Shown piece after piece: positions 1 through 8,632 of a DNA stretch of 64,000 bases. Location: positions 3,658,001 through 3,722,000 of the forward strand of contig NZ_CP081964.1 of assembly GCF_019844075.1 (NCBI RefSeq), given 5' to 3'. Source of the DNA: Curtobacterium sp. TC1. GTDB lineage: Bacteria; Actinomycetota; Actinomycetes; Actinomycetales; Microbacteriaceae. How positions within the stretch are numbered: position 1 is the stretch's first letter; each line of letters opens with the position of its first letter. The position numbers and the translations under genes are program-made. Under the pieces are notes generated by a model that was given only the letters and a program-made list of their open reading frames with translations, was not told where the DNA came from and ran no database searches.

Positions 1-1294
1 CCGTGTCGGGCAGGCCGAACTCCTGGAAGGCGATCCGGGCCTCCAGGCCGTACACGGGGCGACCCGTGACGGACCGGATGATCGACGCGTTCCGCCACGC
101 GCCCATGCCGAGGTCGGGCGCGGTCAGGCCGTGCGTGTGCTCCTCGGCGTTCTGCACCCAGATGCGCCCGCCGAGGGTGTCGGCGTGGTGGTCGCGCGCG
201 ACGGCCAGGCGACCCTGGGAGTCGCGGGCGACGAGGTGCTCGACCGGGTCGAGGAACCGCGGCGCCCGTGGTCGGTAACCGGTGGCGAGGACGAGCCGTT
301 CGACCTCGTGCTCGTAGGTCTCGCCGAGCTGCTCGTGGCGGAGTGTCAGCCGGTACGTGCCCCGGTCGGCGAGCCACTCCGCGTCGACGACGCTGGTCTC
401 GGTGCGCAGGCTCGTCGGGATCGGGCCACGTGCGCTGATCCGGTACAGCTGGTCGTAGAGCTCGTCGACGAGGTCGGCACTGATGCCCTTGTAGAGCCCG
501 CGCTGCTCGCGCCCGAGGTGGTCGCGGACGGCTTCGGGTAGCGCATGGAAGTGGTCCGTGTACTCCGGACTCGTCATCTCGAGGGTGAGCTTCGTGTCCT
601 CCATCGGGAAGAACCGCGGCGACCGGGTGATCCAGTCGAGGCGGTAGCCGTCCTGCCGGATGTCCTCGAGCAGTTCGCGGTAGACCTCGGCGGCGGACTG
701 CCCGCTGCCGACGACGGCGATCGACCCGGCGTCGCGCAGGGCGTCCCGGTTCGGCAGGAACTCGGCGGAGTGGATCGCCGGCCCGGCGATCTCGCGCAGC
801 GGGGCAGGGACCGACGGCTCCGTGCCGATGCCGACGACGACGTGGCGTGCGCGGTACGTCTCGGGACCCTGATCGGTCTCGGCGTGCACCGTGAACACGT
901 CCGTCGTCGGGTCGTGCACGACCGCCGTGACGGACCGACCCCAGCGGAGGGTGTCGAGCTGATCGGCGGCCCAGCGGCAGTAGGCGTCGTACTCGCTGCG
1001 CAGGGGGTGGAAGTCCTCACGGATGTAGAACGGGTACAGGCGGCCGGTCTCCTTGAGCCACGCCAGGAACGAGAACGGCGACGTCGGATCCGCCATCGTC
1101 ACCAGGTCCGCCATGAACGGCACCTGGATCGTGGCGTCGTCGAGCATCATGCCGTGGTGCCAGGCGAAGCCGTCGGCGCCGTCGAGGAACACCGCGTCGA
1201 GGTCGTCGAGCGGGTCGGTCAGGCAGGCGAGGCCGAGGTTGAACGGGCCGATGCCGATGCCGATCAGGTCGTGCACGGTGCGGTCGGTGGTCAT
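1..1294 (-). CDS. desB: Lysine/cadaverine N-monooxygenase, siderophore biosynthesis (DesB-like), C-terminus off window
   Basis: FAD- and NADPH-dependent N-hydroxylase of the lysine/ornithine monooxygenase family (IucD/SidA/DesB). Such enzymes hydroxylate a primary amine, here presumably cadaverine or lysine, to make hydroxamate siderophores in the cytosol. About 431 residues are visible and the C-terminus lies beyond position 1. Seen: the FAD motif GIGIGPFN at residues 12-19, the NADPH-site motif GSGQSAAE near residue 195, and the family ATGY motif followed by RPRAP near residue 336. The ATG at 1294 overlaps the stop of the upstream decarboxylase by 4 bp (ATGA), so the two are almost certainly cotranscribed and share its iron-responsive promoter. 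Because the decarboxylase is DesA-like, a DesB (cadaverine) role is favoured over an ornithine hydroxylase. The exact substrate is inferred. Confidence 0.88.
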   Translation of the reverse strand, partial: MTTDRTVHDLIGIGIGPFNLGLACLTDPLDDLDAVFLDGADGFAWHHGMMLDDATIQVPFMADLVTMADPTSPFSFLAWLKETGRLYPFYIREDFHPLRSEYDAYCRWAADQLDTLRWGRSVTAVVHDPTTDVFTVHAETDQGPETYRARHVVVGIGTEPSVPAPLREIAGPAIHSAEFLPNRDALRDAGSIAVVGSGQSAAEVYRELLEDIRQDGYRLDWITRSPRFFPMEDTKLTLEMTSPEYTDHFHALPEAVRDHLGREQRGLYKGISADLVDELYDQLYRISARGPIPTSLRTETSVVDAEWLADRGTYRLTLRHEQLGETYEHEVERLVLATGYRPRAPRFLDPVEHLVARDSQGRLAVARDHHADTLGGRIWVQNAEEHTHGLTAPDLGMGAWRNASIIRSVTGRPVYGLEARIAFQEFGLPDT

Positions 1295-2730
1295 CGCGTT
1301 GCTCCTTCCGGGGCGGTGGTGGTCGCGCGGACCCGTGCTGCCGTCGCGGCGACGTGGTCGAGCGAGGCACGCATCTGCGCCGGGGTCGTCTCGGGGTTGA
1401 GCAGGGTGAGCTTGTTGCACGGGCGGCCGTCGATCACGGTCTTCGCGATGAGGACCCGGCCCTCGGCGAGCAGGGCTGCGCGGATCGGGGCGACGAGCGC
1501 GTCGGCCTGCTCGTCGGTCACCCCGGCCGGCTGCCAGCGGAACAGCACGGTGCTGAGCTGCGTCGGGGCGACGAGCACCAGGTCGGGGTGCTCCTCGACG
1601 ATCCGGTGGGTGGCGGCGGCGAGGTCGATGACGGCGTCGAACGCGGTGCCGATCGCGTCGGCGCCGGTCGCGCGCAGGGTGGCCCAGAGCTTCAGGGCGT
1701 CGAAGCGACGGGTGGTCTGCAGCGACTTGTCGACCTGGTTCGGCTCGGCGGCGTCCTCGGGGTTCAGGTAGTCGGCGTACCAGGCCGTCCGGCGCAGGTC
1801 GGCCGGGTCGCGGACGAGCAGTGCGCTCGAGGACACCGGCTGGAAGAAGGACTTGTGCAGGTCGGTCGTCACGCTGCGCGCCCGCTCGATGCCGGCGAGC
1901 AGGTGCCGACGCGTCGGGGACACGAGCAGTCCGCAGCCGTATGCGGCGTCGACGTGCAGCCAGACGTCCTCGAGGTCGCACACGTCGGCGATCGGCTCGA
2001 TCGGGTCGATGACCCCGCGGTCGGTGGTACCGGCGGTCGCGACGACCGCGATCGGGGTCCCGCCCGCCGCCCGGGTCAGGGCGATCGCCTCGGCGAGGGC
2101 TGCCGGCCGCATCCGACCGGCGGAGTCCGTGGCGACGTCGACCACGGCCTCGAGCCCGAGGAGCCGAGCGGACTTCGCGATGCTGAAGTGGGTCTCCGCC
2201 GTCGTGAACACGGTGCCGGCGACGCCGACGGCTTCGCGTGCCAGCAGCAGCGCCTGCAGGTTGGACTGCGAGCCACCCGAGGTGAACACTCCGTCACCGG
2301 CAGCGAACCCAGCCCTGCGGGCCAGCCAGTCGACCACGTGGCGTTCGATGTCGGTGCCGATGCGGGACTGGTCCCAGGTGTCGACCGACGGGTTCACCGC
2401 CGCGAGGACGGACTCGGCGGCGACCGCTGGGAGCGCGACCGGGCAGTTCAGGTGCGCGAGGTAGCCGGGGTCGTGGAACCACACCGCCTCGCGGACGAAC
2501 AGGTCGTCGAGTTCGGCGAGCGCCTGCTCCGTCCCGACCGGGGCGGCGTCCAGGTCGACGGCGCGCACCCGGTCGTGGAGCGCACCCGGGTCGGTCGCGG
2601 TCGTCGGGCGGTCCACGGTGGCGAAGCGGTCGGCGAGCCGGTCGACCATCGACCCGACCGTCGATCGGTAGCGCTCGGCGGTGGCCGCGGTCAGGATCTC
2701 GATGGGGGCTGTCTGATTGAGAGCTGTCAC
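1291..2730 (-). CDS. desA: PLP-dependent lysine decarboxylase of hydroxamate siderophore synthesis (DesA-like)
   Basis: Group II PLP decarboxylase (family of DesA, L-2,4-diaminobutyrate and aromatic amino-acid decarboxylases). It probably converts lysine to cadaverine as the first step of desferrioxamine-type siderophore synthesis. Seen: YLAHLNCPVALPA near the N-terminus, TSGGSQSNLQALLLARE, the PLP-contacting HVDAAYG near residue 260, and the PLP lysine in TDLHKSFFQP near residue 293. I chose the GTG at 2730 (479 aa). The frame stays open upstream to an ATG at 2823, but that would put the DtxR box and promoter inside the gene, and family members begin about here. With the inferred -10 hexamer ending at 2739, the transcript would begin within a few bases of this GTG, so it is probably leaderless. 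It is the first gene of the operon and overlaps desB by 4 bp. Confidence 0.88.
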   Translation of the reverse strand: MTALNQTAPIEILTAATAERYRSTVGSMVDRLADRFATVDRPTTATDPGALHDRVRAVDLDAAPVGTEQALAELDDLFVREAVWFHDPGYLAHLNCPVALPAVAAESVLAAVNPSVDTWDQSRIGTDIERHVVDWLARRAGFAAGDGVFTSGGSQSNLQALLLAREAVGVAGTVFTTAETHFSIAKSARLLGLEAVVDVATDSAGRMRPAALAEAIALTRAAGGTPIAVVATAGTTDRGVIDPIEPIADVCDLEDVWLHVDAAYGCGLLVSPTRRHLLAGIERARSVTTDLHKSFFQPVSSSALLVRDPADLRRTAWYADYLNPEDAAEPNQVDKSLQTTRRFDALKLWATLRATGADAIGTAFDAVIDLAAATHRIVEEHPDLVLVAPTQLSTVLFRWQPAGVTDEQADALVAPIRAALLAEGRVLIAKTVIDGRPCNKLTLLNPETTPAQMRASLDHVAATAARVRATTTAPEGATR

Positions 2731-2731
2731 G

Positions 2732-2750
2732 TTAGGTAAGGCTAACCTCA
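2732..2750 (-). promoter_or_regulatory. DtxR/IdeR iron box
   Basis: On the minus strand the sequence reads TGAGGTTAGCCTTACCTAA, a near match to the 19-bp DtxR/IdeR consensus TTAGGTTAGCCTAACCTAA. It covers the inferred -10 region of the siderophore operon, so Fe(II)-bound repressor would block transcription when iron is plentiful. Seen directly; the regulator itself is not in the window. Confidence 0.9.
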
Positions 2751-2768
2751 CCTTGTTTTCGGTGTCAC
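2739..2768 (-). promoter_or_regulatory. Promoter of the siderophore operon
   Basis: Reading the minus strand, GTGACA (2768-2763) and TAGCCT (2744-2739) are separated by 18 bp, a reasonable housekeeping sigma promoter. The -10 lies inside the DtxR box. The predicted transcription start is at about 2732, two bases before the GTG start, which points to a leaderless mRNA. Inferred from spacing and hexamers. Confidence 0.55.
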
Positions 2769-2831
2769 CCGAACAGGGGTGGACTCTCAGGTCTCGGGCG
2801 TGGCGCGACGCCCTCGTGCCCACGACGAACG

Positions 2832-2857
2832 CACCCCGCCGGGGAACCGGCGGGGTG
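2832..2857 (-). terminator. Hairpin terminator after pcrA
   Basis: Perfect 11-bp inverted repeat CACCCCGCCGG / CCGGCGGGGTG with a GGAA loop. It lies 24 bp beyond the pcrA stop codon. There is no T-tract, as is common in high-GC actinobacteria. Confidence 0.65.
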
Positions 2858-2880
2858 TACGGACGTTCAGCCAGCTCTGG

Positions 2881-5325
2881 CTAGAGCTTCTCGATCGGAG
2901 CGATCTTGATGAGCAGCTTCTTGCGACCGGCGGAGTCGAACGCGATCTCCGCGATGCGCTTCGCGCCCTGGCCGGTCACCGCGGACACCGTGCCCTCACC
3001 GAAGTCGACGTGCGTGATGCGGTCACCGGCGACGAGTTCCATGTCCCCGTTGTCACGGACCTGGCCGGACACCCGGTTCGCCCACTCGGTCTTCGGGCGG
3101 GTCTTCGACGCGGCTGCCGCACGGTCGTACGAGCCACCGCCCCAACCGCCGCCACCGCGGTACCCACCGCCGCCGCCACCGCCGATGCCACCCTCGCGCT
3201 TGGCGTTCAGCGCACGAGGCTGCGTGCCGCCACGGCTGTTCGCCATGCCCGGCGACTGCTTCCACTCGATGAGCCCCTCGGGGATCTCCTGCAGGAAGCG
3301 CGACGGCATCGCGACGTTGACGTCGCCGAACTGCGCGCGCGTCATCGCCAGCGACAGGAACAGGACCTTCTTCGCGCGGGTGATGCCGACGTAGAACAGG
3401 CGGCGTTCCTCGGAGGGGCCACCCGGCTCGTTCGCGGACATCCGGTGCGGCAGCAGGTCTTCCTCGACCCCGGTCAGGAACACGGCCTCGTACTCCAGAC
3501 CCTTGGCCGTGTGCAGCGTCATGAGCGACACCGTGCCCGACGAGTCGTCGAGCTCGTCCGCCGCAGCCACCAACGAGACCTCGGTCAGGAAGTCCGTCAG
3601 CGTGCCCTCGGGGTTGTTCTTCTGGAACTCGCGCGTCACCGCCACGAGCTCGTCGATGTTGTCGGCGCGGGCGGCGTCCTGCGCGTCGGGCGACTTCCGC
3701 AGGTTCTCGAGCAGGCCGGAGCCGTCGAGCAACTGCGTCAGGGTGTCGACGACCGGCTGGGTCTGGGCCTTCTCGGACACGGAGTCGAGCAGCGCGGCGA
3801 ACGCCGTGATGGCGTTGCGGACCTTCGGGCCGAAGCCGAGCTCGTCGGCGTGCCGCAGGGCATCGCGCATCGTGGTCTCGTGCTCGTCGGCGTAGCGCTG
3901 CAGGGTCGTCTCGGTGACGGAGCCGATGCCGCGCTTCGGCACGTTGAGCACCCGACGGAGCGCCATCGGGTCCGCCGGGTTCGCGACGGTGATCAGGTAC
4001 GCCATGGCGTCCTTGATCTCGGCACGCTCGTAGAACTTCGTGCCGCCGAGCACCCGGTACGGGATGGCGGCGCGGATGAAGATCTCCTCGAGCGCACGGG
4101 TCTGCGAGTTCGTCCGGTAGAACACCGCCATGTCGCGGTAGTCCATGCCGTCCTCGCGCAGGCGCTGGATCTCGTCGGCGACGAACTGTGCCTCGTCGTG
4201 GCCGGTGTACCCGGTGAAGCCGACGATCTTCTCGCCAGCGCCGACGTCGGTGAACAGGTTCTTCGCCTGACGGTCGAAGTTGTTCGCGATGACGGCGTTC
4301 GCCGCGTCGAGGATGGTCTGCGTCGACCGGTAGTTCTGCTCGAGCAGGATCACCTTGGAGTTCGGGAAGTCGCGCTCGAACTCGACGATGTTGCGGATGT
4401 CGGCCCCACGGAACGCGTAGATGGACTGGTCCGAGTCACCGACGACGGTCAGGGACGCCCCGGCGATCGAGCCGTCGCGCTCGCGCATGCGGGCGACGTG
4501 CTGGCCGGAGTCCTCGAGCTTGTCGACCTGCTCGACCGGCACCGGACGCGTGAGCTCGCGGATCAGTGAGTACTGCGCGTGGTTCGTGTCCTGGTACTCG
4601 TCGACCAGGATGAAGCGGAAGCGCCGCTGGTACAGCGCAGCGACCTCGGGGAAGGCCCGGAACAGGAAGACGGTCTGGCCGATGAGGTCGTCGAAGTCGA
4701 AGGCGTTCGCCCGGCGCAGGTCGTTCGTGTACCGACGGAAGACCTCGGTGAACATGACTTCCTGCGGGTCGTTCACGTTGATGTTGCGCGCGTAGGAGTC
4801 GATGTCCTGCAGCTCGTTCTTGAGCTTCGAGATCTTCGACGCCGCTGCGCCCACGGTGAGCCCGAGCGTGTCCGCCTCGAGGTCCTTGATGATCCGCTTC
4901 AGCAGGGCCTTGGAGTCGGCGGAGTCGTAGATCGTGAACGACTGCGCGAACCCGAACCGCTCGGCCTCGCGCCGGAGGATGCGCACGCACGCCGAGTGGA
5001 ACGTCGAGATCCACATGCCGTCGGACTCGCCGCCGACCAGCGCCCGGACACGCTCGCGCATCTCGGCCGCGGCCTTGTTCGTGAAGGTGATCGCGAGGAT
5101 CTGCGACGGCCAGGCTTCACGGTTGGCGAGCAGCAGCGCGATGCGGCGCGTGAGGACGCTCGTCTTGCCGGACCCGGCGCCGGCCACGATCAGCAGGGAC
5201 TCGCCGCGGTACTCGACGGCTTCCTTCTGCTGGGGGTTCAGGCCCGCGGTGAACGGGTCTTCGTACGCACGGGCACCGGCGCCCGGCTCGGGCGTCGATT
5301 CGAAGGGGTCGAGCACGATCGTCAT
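2881..5325 (-). CDS. pcrA: ATP-dependent DNA helicase UvrD/PcrA
   Basis: Superfamily 1A 3'-5' DNA helicase for repair and replication-fork maintenance; 814 aa, a normal length for actinobacterial PcrA. Seen: Q-motif region LNPQQKEAVEY (residues 29-39), Walker A GAGSGKT at 49-55, the DEYQDTN Walker B motif II near residue 240, VVGDSDQSIYAFRGAD (motif III), QNYRS (motif IV), and TLHTAKGLEYEAVFLTGVEE (motif V). After the helicase core comes a very Gly-rich stretch around 710-730, then a C-terminal Tudor-like segment (GDRITHVDFGEGTV). That tail is typical of PcrA and contacts RNA polymerase in known members. It lies 12 bp downstream of the phosphodiesterase gene, so the two may be cotranscribed. 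Confidence 0.95.
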   Translation of the reverse strand: MTIVLDPFESTPEPGAGARAYEDPFTAGLNPQQKEAVEYRGESLLIVAGAGSGKTSVLTRRIALLLANREAWPSQILAITFTNKAAAEMRERVRALVGGESDGMWISTFHSACVRILRREAERFGFAQSFTIYDSADSKALLKRIIKDLEADTLGLTVGAAASKISKLKNELQDIDSYARNINVNDPQEVMFTEVFRRYTNDLRRANAFDFDDLIGQTVFLFRAFPEVAALYQRRFRFILVDEYQDTNHAQYSLIRELTRPVPVEQVDKLEDSGQHVARMRERDGSIAGASLTVVGDSDQSIYAFRGADIRNIVEFERDFPNSKVILLEQNYRSTQTILDAANAVIANNFDRQAKNLFTDVGAGEKIVGFTGYTGHDEAQFVADEIQRLREDGMDYRDMAVFYRTNSQTRALEEIFIRAAIPYRVLGGTKFYERAEIKDAMAYLITVANPADPMALRRVLNVPKRGIGSVTETTLQRYADEHETTMRDALRHADELGFGPKVRNAITAFAALLDSVSEKAQTQPVVDTLTQLLDGSGLLENLRKSPDAQDAARADNIDELVAVTREFQKNNPEGTLTDFLTEVSLVAAADELDDSSGTVSLMTLHTAKGLEYEAVFLTGVEEDLLPHRMSANEPGGPSEERRLFYVGITRAKKVLFLSLAMTRAQFGDVNVAMPSRFLQEIPEGLIEWKQSPGMANSRGGTQPRALNAKREGGIGGGGGGGYRGGGGWGGGSYDRAAAASKTRPKTEWANRVSGQVRDNGDMELVAGDRITHVDFGEGTVSAVTGQGAKRIAEIAFDSAGRKKLLIKIAPIEKL

Positions 5326-5337
5326 GTTCGGGACAGT

Positions 5338-6348
5338 CTAAGCGGGACCCCCGACAGCCGACCGGGCGAGGACCGCCAGGTCGGTGTGGTCCGCGAACAC
5401 CCCGTCGAGACCGGTCCGGATCACCGAGGTGTACCAGCGCTCCCAGTCCCCGAAGGCCGCGACGTCCCCGCCCCGGCGCAACGGCCCGGGCAGGAACCGG
5501 TTCTCCGGCCGGAGGGTCCACGTGTAGACGGCGAGCCCCGCCGCATGGGCACGGTCGACGAGCGCGCTCCGCACCGGCGTCGGGTCCTCGAGCGCGACGC
5601 TGTCCACCCCGGCCATCAGCGTGCCGAGGTCGACGCTGATGCCGTGGAACTCGGTCGCGAAGGCCGCGAGGGCGTCCTCGGAACGCTCCGCGGCGTAGGT
5701 GGGAGCCAGCGATCCGTGGGACGCGACCTCGTCGGCGGCGCTGCCACGGGCCTCCTGGAGGTACACCAGCCGACCACCCGTGTGCCGCTCGCGCAGCTCG
5801 CGGAGCACGCCTTTCTCGAAGCTCTCGACCGTGAGCCGCTCGTCCCGGCGCCACCCGGCGTCACCGAGCGTGCGGTCGACGAGTTCGCCCATCGGGAAGC
5901 CCGCGCGGTCGAAGAACGCCGCGTGCTTGACCTCGGCGACCAGCCCGACCGGACGAGGCGCGGCGTCGAGGATCGCGAGCAGGTCCTCGAGGCGCAGGAT
6001 CGGCTCCTCGCCGTCGTGCTCGGCCGACCCGGGCCGCAGGGCGGGCAGACGTTCCCGGGTGCGGAGCGTCTGCAGCTCGGCCCAGGTGAAGTCCTCGGTG
6101 AACCAGCCGGACAGGCTCTGGCCGTCGACGGTCTTCGTCGTGCGCAGGTGCCGGAACTCCGGGTGGTCCGCGACGTCGGTGGTGCCGGACACCTCGTTCT
6201 CGTGGCGGAGCACGAGCACGCCGTCCTTCGTGGGCACCAGGTCCGGCTCGATCGCGTCGGCACCGAGCTCGATGGCGAGTTCGTACGCGCTCCGCGAGTG
6301 CTCGGGGCGGTAGCCGGACGCACCGCGGTGGGCGATCACGAGGGTCAT
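5338..6348 (-). CDS. Glycerophosphodiester phosphodiesterase
   Basis: Hydrolyses glycerophosphodiesters to glycerol-3-phosphate and an alcohol; 336 aa. Seen: the catalytic IAHRGASGYRPEH at residues 5-17, the metal-binding EPDLVPTKDG near residue 38, RHENEVSGTTDVADHPEF, and C-terminal VYTWTLRPENRF, all diagnostic of the GlpQ/UgpQ family. I see no signal peptide or lipobox from this start, so a cytoplasmic location is likelier than for the secreted GlpQ enzymes it otherwise resembles. Its product could feed GlpD (14.0-15.9 kb), but the two genes are not linked. The start is followed 12 bp after its own stop by pcrA on the same strand. Confidence 0.9.
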   Translation of the reverse strand: MTLVIAHRGASGYRPEHSRSAYELAIELGADAIEPDLVPTKDGVLVLRHENEVSGTTDVADHPEFRHLRTTKTVDGQSLSGWFTEDFTWAELQTLRTRERLPALRPGSAEHDGEEPILRLEDLLAILDAAPRPVGLVAEVKHAAFFDRAGFPMGELVDRTLGDAGWRRDERLTVESFEKGVLRELRERHTGGRLVYLQEARGSAADEVASHGSLAPTYAAERSEDALAAFATEFHGISVDLGTLMAGVDSVALEDPTPVRSALVDRAHAAGLAVYTWTLRPENRFLPGPLRRGGDVAAFGDWERWYTSVIRTGLDGVFADHTDLAVLARSAVGGPA

Positions 6349-6454
6349 GGCGCGACCCTACTGGGACAGGGTGACGGCGGACCGTCCTGTGTCGCGGGAC
6401 ACACGCGCCCGGCCGGAGCCCGTGCATCTCAGGATCGGCGCTGACCATCACTGC

Positions 6455-7450
6455 ATGACCGTCCGATCGCTCTCCACCGCCGTCGAGGCCCGGATCGACC
6501 GTGCCGCCCGCCGACTGCTCGACGCCGGGCACCAGCCGCACCGGCCCGTCCGGCTGTTCGTCACCGATTTCCTGGTGTTCGGCGCGAAGCAGGCGTGGGC
6601 GTGCGCGTTCGGGGCGCTGCTGCTCGGCTCCATGGCCGTGGTGCACCTGACCGTGCCCGTCGCCTTCCGGAACGACGCGCTGACCGTCGTGGCGGTGCTG
6701 CTGCAGCTCGGCATGCTCGTGTTCGGGCTCGAGACCGTGCGGGAACTCCGGGTCGTCCTGCTCTTCCACGTAGTCGGCACCGCCATGGAGGTCTTCAAGA
6801 CGCACATGGGCTCGTGGTCGTACGAACCCGGCGGGCTGTTCGTGATCGCCGGGGTCCCGCTGTTCTCCGGGTTCATGTACGGCGCGGTCGGGTCGTACAT
6901 GGTCCGTGTGCACCGCCTGTTCGACCTGCGGTTCGACCGGTACCCCCGGCAGTGGCTGCTCGCCGTCGTCGCTGCCGGCGTGTACCTGAACTTCTTCGGG
7001 CACCACTTCCTGCCCGACGCCCGTTGGGTCCTGCTCGCGCTCGTCGTGCTGCTCTTCGCCCGCACGACCATGCACGTCCGGATCCACCGGGCGACGGTGC
7101 GCATGCCGGTGCTCGTGGCGATGGGACTCGTCGCCGTGGTCATCTGGTTCGCCGAGAACGTCGCGACCTGGGCCGGAGCGTGGAGCTACCCCGCGCAGCT
7201 CACCCTGTGGCAGCCGGTTGCCCCGACCAAGATCGTCGCCTGGTTCCTGCTCATGACGATCTCGGTCGCGCTCGTGACCTGGCTGTACCCGGTGGTGCCA
7301 TGGGGGTCGGCCCGCTCGACGGCGGACTCTCGACGTCTTCGAGGCGTGCGTGCAGCGGGCGCCCATAGGCTGCCCGTCGTCAGGGCCCCCGGGCCCGTGT
7401 CCGCTCGCCGCGAATCCTCAGCCTTCCGCGACCGAGCGCACCTAGGCTGA
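6455..7450 (+). CDS. DUF817 family integral membrane protein
   Basis: A 331-residue polytopic membrane protein of the DUF817 (YoaT-like) family, function unknown. Seen: about eight hydrophobic segments between residues 30 and 285, and the conserved polar motifs EVFKTHMGSWSYEP and FAENVATWAGAWSYP, which are the family signature. The C-terminal 45 residues are Arg/Ala rich and look disordered. The ATG at 6455 was chosen because the protein then begins just before the first conserved helix; an in-frame upstream start at 6347 would overlap the divergent phosphodiesterase start. It stands alone, 31 bp before the Bax-inhibitor gene. Confidence 0.75.
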   Translation: MTVRSLSTAVEARIDRAARRLLDAGHQPHRPVRLFVTDFLVFGAKQAWACAFGALLLGSMAVVHLTVPVAFRNDALTVVAVLLQLGMLVFGLETVRELRVVLLFHVVGTAMEVFKTHMGSWSYEPGGLFVIAGVPLFSGFMYGAVGSYMVRVHRLFDLRFDRYPRQWLLAVVAAGVYLNFFGHHFLPDARWVLLALVVLLFARTTMHVRIHRATVRMPVLVAMGLVAVVIWFAENVATWAGAWSYPAQLTLWQPVAPTKIVAWFLLMTISVALVTWLYPVVPWGSARSTADSRRLRGVRAAGAHRLPVVRAPGPVSARRESSAFRDRAHLG

Positions 7451-7481
7451 GAGGACTCATATCTCCGAGGAAGAGGACACC

Positions 7482-8345
7482 ATGGCCTTCAAGCCCGGTT
7501 TCGACCAGTCCCCCGCCTTCAACGCCCAGGGACCCAACACCGGGGGCGGGCGCGGCGCTGGTCAGCAGCAGGCCGGCTGGGGACAGACCCCGCAGCAGGC
7601 ACAGGGCGGGATGACCCCCGAGCAGCTGCAGTACATGTACGACCGCCCGGCGGCATCGACGGTCGACACCGACCGCATGTCGTACGAGGACACCATCGTC
7701 AAGACGCTGCTCGCCTTCGGCGTGCTGCTCGTCGGTGCGGTGGCCGGTTGGAACCTACCCCCGATCGTCTGGATCATCGGCGCGATCGTCGGCTTCGTCC
7801 TGGCGCTCGTGAACATGTTCAAGAAGAAGCCGTCACCCGGCCTGGTCCTGGCGTACTCGTTCGCCCAGGGGCTGTTCGTGGGTGGCATCTCCGGCGCGTA
7901 CAACTCGATGTGGGGCGGCATCGTCACGCAGGCGGTGTTCGGCACGCTGGCGGTCTTCGGCATCACGCTCGCGCTGTTCGCCTCCGGCAAGGTCCGTGCG
8001 ACGCCCAAGGCCACGCGCTTCTTCCTGATCGCGATGGTCGGGTACATGGCGTTCTCGCTCGTGAACCTGGTCCTGATGTGGACCGGCGTGACGAACACCG
8101 CGTTCGGTGCCCTCGGGATCACGCTCTTCGGCATCCCGCTCGGCGTCCTCATCGGCATCTTCGTCGTCGTCATGGCGGCGTACTCGCTGATCCTCGACTT
8201 CGACCAGATCCAGACCGGTGTCCAGCGCGGCGCTCCCCGGATCTACGCGTGGACCGCGGCGTTCGGCCTCATCGTGACGCTCGTCTGGCTCTACCTCGAG
8301 ATCCTGCGCATCCTCGCGATCATCGCGAGCAGCGCGCGCAACTAG
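7482..8345 (+). CDS. Bax inhibitor-1/YccA family membrane protein
   Basis: A 287-residue member of the Bax inhibitor-1/YccA (TMBIM) family, in which characterised bacterial members are pH-sensitive calcium leak channels or associate with FtsH. Seen: a Gly/Gln-rich cytoplasmic N-terminus (residues 1-55), MSYEDTIVKTLLAFGVLL opening the membrane domain, and seven hydrophobic segments ending in the conserved FDQIQTGVQRGAPRIYAWTAAFGL and a final helix. The start is supported by the purine-rich GAGGAAGAGGACACC immediately before ATG. A strong 14-bp hairpin follows the stop, so it is probably monocistronic or the last gene after DUF817. Confidence 0.9.
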   Translation: MAFKPGFDQSPAFNAQGPNTGGGRGAGQQQAGWGQTPQQAQGGMTPEQLQYMYDRPAASTVDTDRMSYEDTIVKTLLAFGVLLVGAVAGWNLPPIVWIIGAIVGFVLALVNMFKKKPSPGLVLAYSFAQGLFVGGISGAYNSMWGGIVTQAVFGTLAVFGITLALFASGKVRATPKATRFFLIAMVGYMAFSLVNLVLMWTGVTNTAFGALGITLFGIPLGVLIGIFVVVMAAYSLILDFDQIQTGVQRGAPRIYAWTAAFGLIVTLVWLYLEILRILAIIASSARN

Positions 8346-8359
8346 TCCCACCGCGTCCA

Positions 8360-8390
8360 CGAAGGGCCCCGGCGCTGCCGGGGCCCTTCG
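8360..8390 (+). terminator. Terminator after the Bax-inhibitor gene
   Basis: Perfect 14-bp inverted repeat CGAAGGGCCCCGGC / GCCGGGGCCCTTCG with loop GCT, followed by TCGTT. It begins 15 bp after the stop codon. Confidence 0.85.
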
Positions 8391-8405
8391 TCGTTCCCGG
8401 ATCAG

Positions 8406-8432
8406 TGGGGCTGTGGGGCTGTGGGGTTGTGG
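8406..8432. repeat. Short tandem repeat GTGGGGCT
   Basis: Three and a half consecutive units of GTGGGGCT (third unit GTGGGGTT, then GTGG). It lies in the 287-bp space between the Bax-inhibitor terminator and the guaA terminator. Seen directly; role unknown. Confidence 0.8.
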
Positions 8433-8451
8433 TGACTCGCCGTGCCCGAGG

Positions 8452-8542
8452 CGCCGAGGTTCCACAACACGCCGCCGGTGCGACGCCGAGGTTCCACGGG
8501 TACCCCGGAGGAGGCGCGAGATGCCGAGATTTCGGAACCTCG
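8452..8542. repeat. Intergenic repeats built on CCGAGGTTCC
   Basis: CGCCGAGGTTCCAC occurs at 8452-8465 and 8484-8497, 32 bp apart. A degenerate palindrome follows at 8523-8542 (CCGAGATTTC then GGAACCTCGG), whose right half is the inverse of the same core. It could be a REP-like element or part of a convergent-gene end structure. Nothing here looks coding. Confidence 0.6.
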
Positions 8543-8582
8543 GGGAAGCCCGACGCGCGCCCCGACGCGTGCCCGGAAGCGC

Positions 8583-8615
8583 GGAGGCCCGGCACGCAGT
8601 GCGTGCCGGGCCTCC
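8583..8615 (-). terminator. Terminator after guaA
   Basis: Perfect 15-bp inverted repeat GGAGGCCCGGCACGC / GCGTGCCGGGCCTCC with loop AGT. It lies 17 bp beyond the guaA stop and ends the five-gene operon that starts at 13437. Confidence 0.85.
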
Positions 8616-8632
8616 GGTCGTTCAGGGGAGCG

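Noticed and set aside
2731..2823. Upstream ATG at 2823 as the start of the decarboxylase
   Set aside because: It would place the DtxR box and promoter inside the coding region and add 31 residues not expected in the family.
2779..6444. Long plus-strand frames across pcrA and the phosphodiesterase
   Set aside because: Antisense shadows of strongly conserved genes; no motifs.
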